Positions 56,681 to 64,000 of a DNA stretch of 64,000 bases are shown here, one piece after another. Source of the DNA: Cordia subcordata (lineage: Eukaryota; Streptophyta; Magnoliopsida; Boraginales; Cordiaceae); assembly GCA_028554755.1 (NCBI GenBank), contig JAPTOF010000024.1:3472001-3536000 (forward strand), written 5' to 3'. Each line of letters starts with the position of its first letter. Position 1 is the first letter of the stretch. The position numbers were made by a program, and so were the translations under genes. The notes below the pieces were generated by a model, which ran no database searches, was not told the origin of the DNA, and worked only from the letters and a program-made list of their open reading frames with translations.

Positions 56681-58417
56681 TTTCCTTTTAAAGTAAGCTT
56701 AGAGAGGGCTTCAATTTGTTGATCTAATTTAGAAAGATAGTCATCTGGAGTTGACTTTAATTTTATTGAAGAAAGGAGGTTGAAGTGTTTAATCAATGGT
56801 TGCAAAATTTGAGTTTTCGGAGGGACTGGAGAAGAAGGATTTGTACTGTTAAGAAGAGATTCTACTTTACTAAGATGGGTTCCATTTGTGTCTAAATATT
56901 GATTAGTACAATTATTTTGTTCGATTATTTTATTAACATCTTTAACAGTAGCTTCTTTTTCAGGGTCAAGGGAGAAAGGTCCTTTGATTGGAGTAGCATT
57001 GACCATATATTCTTTATAAGGAAGTTTAAAGGGTTGAAAATGAGGGAATTTGAATCAATGATATCGTCATCTGCTAAAACCCATTTTTTTGTAGATTCAA
57101 AAACCATTTGGAGAGTTTTAGGAAAAGGAAATTCAATTTGTTGTGCCTCACAAAACATTTCAAACCAGTCAAAAAAGAAAATATTAAATTTGTTTTCTCT
57201 CATAAAAGAGTAATATTCTTCATGAATATCGTCTTTTTGAGATCGGGAAAAATTGTTTAAAAACCATTCTCTTTTAGAATCATTTTGGGAAGAATTAAAA
57301 TTAGTTTTTATATGTTGGAAACCGATTTCAAAATCATTTGTAAGAACGAAGAGATCAGGATCACGTGCTTGAGAAATAGGTTTGCTTTTTGAAACACAAG
57401 AAGTTGGAGGTTTCATTTTGCTAAAGGTTGGAGACGTATGGGTTGAAGATGATGTAGCATACACATTTTGAGGATAGGAGGATGTTCTCTAATTCCTTGG
57501 AATCTAGATGTTGAACATTTGGGAATATATTCAGAATAGGAAGAGGTTTTTGAAGTTTGCAACACAAATTTAGAAGTACTAAACCTAAGGGAATCATTTA
57601 TTTTATTTGAGAATTTGATTTCTACAGTTCCATCAGGGTACTCTATTATTTGTTCTAAGTCTTCATGTTGTTGAGGAGGTAAAGGATTTGGTTTGTTATG
57701 GACAGTCAAATACGTAGGGAGTTCCACTTCAGCCCACTAAATCTCTTTTGGAACAAAAGTTTTACCTTTATTATCTTCTAAGTTTGATTAAAATAAAATA
57801 GTTTTACCCTTTGGGATCACATCTTAGAGCTTTTGGATTTAAAAGAGTCTTCGTTGCTTTGTAATGTATCCTATATATTATTGTTATGGGTATAGTATCA
57901 GGATCCACGTCAAATCCCGAAGTTTGAAGATTCAGGGTCAAAGTTTTATTAACACTTGGATCTTGTAATACCATAAAAAAATTTGGAAAACAATTAAAAT
58001 AAATAGGACCTTCTAATAAACTTGAAGCAACAGTACCAAGCAAAGAATCAATAAATTTATGGTGCCTAGCATCTCTAAGTGCAATTAAAATAGAAGATTT
58101 GAGACCATCTTTTGTTAAAGGTTTGACAGTTACCTAAATTAAACCTAAATGCATGTATGAGTATTTTTGCCTATGCTTTTGAATTGTTTTATCTAACAAA
58201 AGTTGAATACTTTGAACAGACTTTGAAATTGAAAGAGTTTGTTCTATACTTTTAATTGAATAACTAGTTGCAAAGCCAAAGGTATTTTTAAGATAAACTT
58301 CATTTGAATCTACCTTAGGTAATTGCCAATCTGAAAGCTTTTGATCTATATCTGAAAACTTTTGTTTTTGTTTATTTACTTTTGCTGTGGATCTAATCCT
58401 GAGGATGCAGATGCCAT
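56677..58417 (-). pseudogene. EPRV ORF1 N-terminal part, movement-protein-like
   Basis: It starts with an ATG at 58417 downstream of the PBS. Pieces 58043-57804, 57727-57413, 57464-56925 and 57006-56677 continue the polyprotein in changing frames. The stretch IDSLLGTVASSLLEGPIYFN and the following FPNF.MVLQDP fit 30K-type movement proteins of the family. That is a family-level judgement. The 57006-56677 piece has a second copy on the other strand at 61433-61845. Confidence 0.6.
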
Positions 58418-58419
58418 AC

Positions 58420-58980
58420 TCCTATTTGAATTTGTTTAAATAACCTAGACATATTAACTAAACTCTATTCCTTAGATCACAGTCAATGACGTTACTGCCC
58501 TAACTCAATGCCTATCTTCGGCAACAATAGGGACTTACCACGCGACTTTGTTAGGAACAGGGGATAGCTAATTTGGTTCAGTTACTTGGAAGGTCACTCA
58601 AAAGGGAGATCTAGCTCTTATACCATAATGGCCCAGGAAGCAGAGTAGCATATAAACAAAGACATTCGTAAACAGATATAAATCGAATATAAAATAGCAA
58701 TATAATAAAATAGATTTTTGATCAACAGAAGTACCTTGAATTTTATGGTGCAGCAATAATTTGAGCACAGTGTTTTGGAAGAAAACAGTAATTTTATTGA
58801 TATATGAGAATGATACAAATGAGAGAGTATAACGAAGCAGAATGATCTTAAAAAAAAAAAACCACACCGAAAATATAAAACTTGGAACCTTAAATAGGCC
58901 CGAGAAAAACAAAAGGAAGCAAAAGAAATTATTACAAAGTTTGAAAAGAAAATAAAGTCTTTAGGGGAATCCAACTTTTG
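58420..58980 (-). other. EPRV non-coding region (promoter, polyA signal, leader)
   Basis: The minus strand contains TATTTAAGG and TTTTATATTTT TATA-like stretches (about 58870-58900), an AATAAAA signal at 58791-58797 and the PBS. It corresponds to the intergenic region of caulimovirids. Confidence 0.55.
58613..58625 (-). promoter_or_regulatory. tRNA-Met-like primer-binding site of EPRV
   Basis: The minus strand reads TGGTATAAGAGCT, 11 of 13 positions as in TGGTATCAGAGCC. It conventionally marks nucleotide 1 of a caulimovirid genome. Confidence 0.7.
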
Positions 58981-60426
58981 CACCGCGTGATCTGCTTTAT
59001 CTCTTGTCTTTCAACTGTAGCTTCATGGGTGAGATTCCTTTTGCACCTTTTGAGGTTTTTGAGCCGAAGTAATTTGTCGTCTTCTTGAATCACAGATTTG
59101 AAACTGTTCACTTTTTCAAAAGTTGTTTGTCGCGTGCTCAGAACCGTTTTCCCCACTGACATTCTGAATAGCGTTTTGTTGTTGTCTTAAAAGATCAAAT
59201 GCTGATGTGTAGATTTCGAAGCAATCATCTTTGTTTTGATTTGGGTCTTCGGATGAACCTACTAAAGTTTGAGGTTCTTCTTCGGTCCCAAGCTATTAGA
59301 GATACTGTTTGAGAGTTTTGTTTTATGAATTTAGATTTGGAGCTGCTGCCAGTTTTGCCTGCATTTGTGCTTTGCGAGCCAAAAACTGAATTTGAACTTT
59401 GGACACCACGGAGGTAGCATCAGGATTATTTTTTAACCATTCATCAAGGTCGGCCTTGGTGAATTTTGAACAAAACAATCCCACCACTTAATGATGAAAT
59501 CTCTAGCTAAAAATGGCGGTTCGGTCTTTATAGCTGGTTGGATTTGAATATCCCATGAGAGAATCCATGAGACATTGAATTGAGAGCAAAACACAAAAAA
59601 GAGGGTAAAAAATTTGTCATTTTGAAGGGGTTTGGTAGGAAAGTAATCAGTCTTTGTAGAATTGGGAAATTTGCTCAGGGAAAATTTGAGTGTTTGGTCC
59701 AAGAAAGTTCCACTAATCGCGAAACCAGAGTGGGGAGTTTTTAAGTTTGAATTATTTACAAAAGAAAAGGAACCAAGAATGCTGATGGGATTTGTCTTGA
59801 AAAAGAAATACCTTGTTCCAGGCTTGTTGATACTCAAAATAATTGAAACTTGAAGGGGAAAACTGTTGGGAGAAAGGTTTGGCTTGAGAAAGGAGAGCTT
59901 TCTAGTCGGTGGGGGAGAGGACTTTTTCAATGCGAATCTTTGAATAAGCGATTTGACCATCAGAGTTCTTGTTATGAGTAATCTCAACTGAATCTGTATC
60001 AACTAAAATAAACTCATAAAACTTTTGGAACTTTTGGTTATCAGAAGCAAGAAAGCAATGGGGGAAGAAGAGTTCTTTGAGAAGGATCCAGGGATCTTTG
60101 ATTTGGGCGTATTTTTGGTTGATCCAGAAAAGATTAAAAGAACTTTTGAAAATATACTGACTCTTGATAAGAGAGGATGATTTTTCAGAAGAGGAAAGTT
60201 GTGATGGAGATGTTTGAAAGGCCTGGGAGTAAGTTTGAAGTAGAGAAAAGGTGTTTGAGGTTGACAATGGAGCATTTGGAATGCGAAGAATTTGCCCTAA
60301 ACTAATCATTTTGCATTGTGGAGAGGGAGTTTGCGGAGTTTGGGAGGAAGAGGATGATACTCCTTGAGCATACAAACTTTTGGCATTTGGCTTTGCTTCG
60401 GGGCGATTTGGATGGCGTGAATCCAT
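58950..60426 (-). pseudogene. EPRV ORF2 (function unknown), broken
   Basis: It begins at 60426 with MDSRHPNRPEAKPNAK and stays open for 174 codons (to 59902). It is then readable in other frames to about 58980 (KFTKADLDEWLKNNPDATSV near 59460, LARKAQMQAKLAAAP near 59370, acidic DDCFEIYTSAFD near 59210). It directly follows the RNase H end, as ORF2 does in florendoviruses, whose function is unknown. Confidence 0.65.
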
Positions 60427-60429
60427 CCT

Positions 60430-61430
60430 TCGGTTCTTCCCTATAGGAATTCTCTAGTTAAGAAATCTGGAAGGAAATTAGTATCTCCTTTGATAAATTC
60501 AATATCGAAATCAAAAACAAAAAGAAAAGCTTGCCATCACACAAAAATCTATTTTGAAGCAAGATTTTTAATGTCCTTTTGTAAAACATCTTTTGCCGCT
60601 TTGCAATAAATTCTTAATAGAAAATTTTCATTTAATAAATCATCTTGAAATTTGGAGATACATGGCACTATAGGAAAAATTTCCTTTTTTATAATACTAT
60701 AGTTCTGCTGCGTTTTGGACCAAAATCCTGAGGTGAAGTGGACAATTTGTTCAGGTTGTTTTGGGCCAAAGGTTTGTTTAAGAATACCACTATAGCCTAG
60801 CTCGAAGGCTTCAGTTTCGACAATTTTGAGAGTTTTTGGGTCAAGAAGTCCAAGACAAGACAAGGATCAAGCTTGGTCTTTGAGTTGATGGACAATTTGT
60901 GTGTGTTAGTCTGTCCAGGGAAAAGGAGTTTTTGAGAGTCTGTGGTAGAGGGATTTTGCAATTGGGTGAGATTGGGACAAAATTTAGAGATATAATTAAG
61001 ATATCCTAAAAATCTTTGTAGTTGTTTCTTATCTCTAATTTCATCAGGAAATTTTGATGCAAACTCAGTTGTCCTATGAATTGGTTTAATTGTTCCTTGA
61101 GTAATGTTATGACCTAGAAATCTAATTTGTGTTTTAAACAAAACTATTTTTGGTGAAGATATAGCAAGACCATTTTCTTTGACTGTATGTAAGAATGCAC
61201 ATAGATGTTTCCAATGTTATTCTAAGGATGCAGAGAAAATTAAAACATCATCCATATAAACAATCAAAAATTTTGAAAAAGGAAGGAAAATATCATTTAT
61301 GATTTTTTGAAATTCAGAGAGGGCATTTTTTAAACCAAAAGGCATCACATTCCATTTATATTGACCAAAAGGGACATTAAATGCCTTTTTATATTTATTT
61401 CTTCTTTAATTTTAATTTGATAATATTCTG
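60430..61430 (-). pseudogene. EPRV reverse transcriptase C-terminal part and RNase H
   Basis: The minus strand shows PFGQYKWNVMPFGLKNAL, then VYMDDVLIF with YMDD near 61247-61258, then FLGHNITQGTI and QLQRFLGYLNYI (61141-60960). RNase H-like ELGYSGIL.Q, FTSGFW and NYSIIKKE follow (60863-60549). Stops and a frameshift near 60860 break the frame. The upstream half of RT is absent here and present at the left end (53870-54190). Confidence 0.75.
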
Positions 61431-61432
61431 AT

Positions 61433-61845
61433 TTCAACCCCTTAAACTTCCTTATAAAGAATATATGTTCAATGCTGCTCCAATCAAAGGTCCTTCCTCC
61501 CTCGACCCTAAAAAAGAAGCTACTACTAAAGATGTAAATAAAATAATTGAATAAAATAATTATACTAATCAATATTTAGACAAAATTGGAAGCCATCTTA
61601 GTAAAGTAAAATCTCTTCTTAATAGTACAAATGCCTCTACTCCGGTCCCTCCGAAAACTCAAATTTCGCAACCGTTGATTAAACCCTTCAACCTCCCTTC
61701 TTCAATCAAATTAAAGTCAACTTTAAATGACTATTTTTCTAAATTAGATCAGCAAATTAAAGCCCTCTGTAAGCTTACTTTAATAGGGAAAAATAAAGTT
61801 ATATGCCCTGAGCCTTCAATTGCCCCAAAGACCCCTCCTTCAAAT
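61433..61845 (+). pseudogene. Second EPRV fragment, opposite orientation
   Basis: The plus strand repeats the segment found on minus at about 57040-56600: CAACCCCTTAAACTTCC corresponds to CAACCCTTTAAACTTCC, then APIKGPSSLDPKKEATTKDV and PPKTQISQPLIKPFNLPSSI. One in-frame stop lies at about 61550. It is joined head-to-head to the RT end of the large copy at about 61430. Similarity fades near 61845. Confidence 0.75.
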
Positions 61846-61849
61846 ACTT

Positions 61850-63242
61850 TAAAATTGAAGGGACGAATTTAAAGAATGTAAAAATAATAGGGGCCATTTG
61901 TTAAATTAACCTCAAAATTTCCCTCAGAACTAAAGTAATTAGTAGGCAAATTCTCCCCCAAAAGTGAAACGCCCAATGAATCTGTGAGAGTGAACCTTCG
62001 AGCTTTTGTGCCGCTGCGTTTCGAGTTTCTTCATCTTCCTTCTTCCTCAGGGCGCGTTATATATACACGTGAGTGTGTATCTTTATATATATATGTTCTG
62101 CGCTGCTGCATCTCTAGCATCTTTTTTTTTCCCCCTTCTTTTGTTAGTTCCGTTTGGGTTTATTGCTTCCAGAAGAAGAAGGTTGTTTCTTTGTTATTAT
62201 TCAATCGTGAAGTCCAAACATATTTAATGATCTATTGGGAATTTATTGAAGAATTTTATCATTATGTGCAGAATTTCGATTAGGTTTTAGTGTTTTATTC
62301 TTTTTCGCAAAATATTTAGCTTTTGAATTCTCGTTGTATAGTTTTAAAGGATTGATGTATCTGAAGTTGGAAATTAAATTTTGGAGATCTCTTTGGTCGC
62401 CTCGTGTATGGAATCCGATTCGTTACTTGTTTCAGTATATGGCTGTTGGTGAATCATATAGAAAAGTTCAGCAAATTGATATTTGTCAAGCTGAAAACGG
62501 AGAAGTAAAGTTGGACATACAACTGTTTTCAGTGTTTGATTATGGTTTTTCTGTTTCTATTGAATTTCAGTGTGTTTTAACTTTTAATTCATTCATTTAT
62601 TTATTTTTTAATAAAGATTTTGGGTTTAGGTTTGGTATTTATTGGGTTTTGCAGATTCACGGTGCCCTGGGTATGGACGGGTTTTGGGGGCAAAATTAAC
62701 GTATTGGGTTGAGGACCCGTCATCTCTTTTATAATCAGACTTAGTTTGAAGAGGGGCCGGTGGGTGGGTTGTTAAGATGAATGGAGAAGTTTTTTGGTCA
62801 AAAGTTAAAGAGGAAAAAATTGGAAAAGGTTTATATGATTTATTAGTTTTCTTTCTTTTTGAGACTTGGGGGGCCAGGGCCCCCACTAATCCCCCTAGTT
62901 GCTCCCCTGCTTTTACCTGTTATTCCAATACAGTTTCACGATAACTTCTACACATGTATATTATACTACTTTTTGATCTTCACCCACTGTGTGTGGGCAG
63001 CACTCTCATGTTCCTAGTTATAAAATCTTTTTACGTATGAAAAAAGAAAAAAAAAAAACAGTTAAAGCAAAAGGCTCGAAGTGGAAAATATTCATTCCTT
63101 TTTTCCATTTTTCTAATTTTCTGGGTAACTACATGCAAGTACTGAAAATAAAGAAAAGGAAAGAAACTTGTTATTTTTTAAACAATCTTGGGTGTAATGA
63201 AGACTTTGTCGTTTGACACTTAAATCTTACTTTGTTTTCTAG
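61850..63242 (+). promoter_or_regulatory. Promoter, 5' leader and probable leader intron of P5A ATPase
   Basis: TATA-like TTATATATAC lies at 62059-62067 and TTTATATATATATG at 62082. A donor-like GTGAGT occurs at 62070 and a good pyrimidine-rich acceptor TTACTTTGTTTTCTAG ends at 63242. So the leader is probably split by an intron of about 1 kb, but the first exon and start site cannot be fixed without RNA data. A GGGGGGCCAGGGCCCCC palindromic stretch at about 62867 suggests a small repeat in the intron. The 121-codon frame at 62334-62699 is not considered a gene. Confidence 0.5.
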
Positions 63243-63285
63243 ATTTACAGACAGTTCCACAGTTGAAGCAGGGTAAGGAAGTGCA

Positions 63286-63534
63286 ATGTCACATTGCCAT
63301 GTGGGTGGAAAAGTGGTGGATAGTGTGGATTTGCTGAGGAAGAAGCCCTTGTTATGGCATCTGGATGTGTGGCCTTTTGCGATTATATATGGCATCTGGC
63401 TAATAGCTATAGTTCCTGGATTAGATTTCATGGATGCACTTATAGTTCTTGGTGGCCTCATAGTTATACACATTCTGGTCTTCCTCTTTACTGTTTGGTC
63501 TGTGGATTTCAAATGTTTCATCCAGTACTCGAAG
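63286..63534 (+). CDS. PDR2: P5A-type cation-transporting ATPase (MIA/PDR2), first coding exon
   Basis: An 83-codon exon begins MSHCHVGGKVVDSVDLLRKK and ends ...SVDFKCFIQYSK at a GTATGC donor (63535). It matches the N terminus of plant P5A ATPases, the MIA/PDR2 (Spf1p-type) pumps of the endoplasmic reticulum. These affect pollen development, phosphate-starvation responses of roots and, in the wider family, membrane-protein insertion quality. Two hydrophobic segments at about residues 27-45 and 50-71 are the family's extra N-terminal membrane helices. The catalytic DKTG phosphorylation loop lies in later exons beyond the window. The start is chosen as the first ATG after the acceptor and because conservation begins there. 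It is the only intact cellular coding sequence recognised. Confidence 0.9.
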
Positions 63535-64000
63535 GTATGCTGCCTGCCTGCCTGCCCCACATTTTTGTTGTTTCTACGGAGTTGTTACAGTTGTGACGTT
63601 AGCTCTTACCTATTTCTAGATGATCAATATGCTGTTGCAATTGCCTCATATATTTCTGTTAAATATTTGTTTGTGGTTTAAGGTTATCACGCGAAACTAT
63701 TAACTGAAACAGTTTTTCAAATATAAACTGCTAGGGTAAGGCGTTTTTAATTGATTTATGAACTTCCTTTTTAGTTGTTAGATGACTTGCTCACTTGAAT
63801 TGGTATTGTTCTAATCAACAGTAATGTCTTGAAGTCATTATGAATGAGAATGGTAACTAATGGCCTTCATCTATTCTGTTGTCTCCCTCTGTGATTATTC
63901 TTCTGCATGATTGCTTTTTCAGGTTTTACATTTATAGTTGTGCTATCTACTTGGTGTTCATCCAATTTGGGTGAGAGACAAAATCTGCAGTTATTTGACA
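63535..64000 (+). other. First coding-region intron of P5A ATPase (incomplete)
   Basis: T-rich sequence after the GT donor. No second exon fitting the family was recognised before the window ends, although TTTTTCAG at about 63917-63924 is a possible acceptor. Confidence 0.6.

Larger units (their letters stand above)
53870..61430 (-). mobile_element. Endogenous caulimovirid (florendovirus-like), permuted, defective
   Basis: The minus strand holds, right to left: C-terminal RT and RNase H (61430-60430), a second ORF region (60426-59000), a non-coding region with tRNA-Met-like PBS (58613-58625), then ORF1 with movement-protein-like region, coat region with zinc knuckle, aspartic protease and the N-terminal part of RT (58417 to about 53870). 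Because RT is split between the two ends, the integrated copy is a circular genome opened inside RT. Length about 7.56 kb is close to a whole genome of this group. All frames have stops or shifts and no LTRs exist. The genus is inferred from the two-ORF layout. Confidence 0.75.

Noticed and set aside
61984..62699. Frames of 99 and 121 codons upstream of the ATPase exon
   Set aside because: They lie in the leader/intron, show no recognisable domain and have intron-like composition.
63171..63560. 129-codon minus-strand frame
   Set aside because: Antisense of the conserved P5A ATPase exon.

Overview
The window is plant nuclear DNA, most likely from a eudicot. It is AT-rich and built almost entirely of nested, decayed LTR retrotransposons, a Mutator-like element relic and an endogenous pararetrovirus. 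The first coding exon of a conserved plant gene lies at the right edge. No prokaryotic features are present. Coordinates of element ends come from reading TG...CA termini, primer-binding sites (PBS), polypurine tracts (PPT) and target-site duplications (TSD) by eye.

Layout. 1-1128: 3' part of a Ty3/gypsy LTR (family A, + strand). 1129-5198: 3' end of a second gypsy element (family B, +) with an interrupted ORF and its 3' LTR. 5199-7291: leader and 5' LTR of a third gypsy element (family C, -), whose body lies left of the window. 7292-19290: a degraded Mutator-like element (MULE) with a FAR1-type transposase and a Ulp1-type protease region, both on the - strand. It is bracketed by two arrays of the same tandem repeat and carries a SINE, a gypsy reverse-transcriptase fragment and a solo LTR (family E). 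20186-44406: one gypsy element (family D, - strand, Athila/Tat-like pol) with an identical 5-bp TSD (GCCAA) at both ends. It is inflated to 24 kb by a copia-like element in its PPT (22148-32967, itself holding a solo LTR), a solo family-A LTR in gag (39760-41525, TSD CCTAT) and a Harbinger-like MITE in its 5' LTR (43692-43918, TSD TAA). 44412-48505: non-coding host DNA with an old pararetrovirus relic and a GTT/ATT microsatellite. 48506 to about 53250: another gypsy element (family F, +) that keeps gag and protease but has lost most of pol. About 53870-61430: a nearly genome-length endogenous caulimovirid (florendovirus-like) on the - strand, circularly permuted and opened inside the reverse-transcriptase region. 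A second, oppositely oriented fragment follows at 61433-61845. 61850-64000: promoter, leader and first coding exon (63286-63534) of a P5A-type ATPase (MIA/PDR2 type), cut by the window edge.

The pol-like frames of the transposons all carry stops or frameshifts, so the only intact cellular coding sequence recognised is the ATPase exon. The most interesting signals are in the LTRs. (i) A GC-rich cluster of GTCGACCGG palindromes lies in the 5' part of five LTR families, next to a TATA box in several of them. (ii) A short hairpin with a palindromic TTTAAA loop shows compensatory stem changes between families. (iii) A 5' inverted repeat is also conserved between families. (iv) The gypsy 3' end carries two copies of a GCTTGAGGACAAG/purine motif about 0.92 kb apart.
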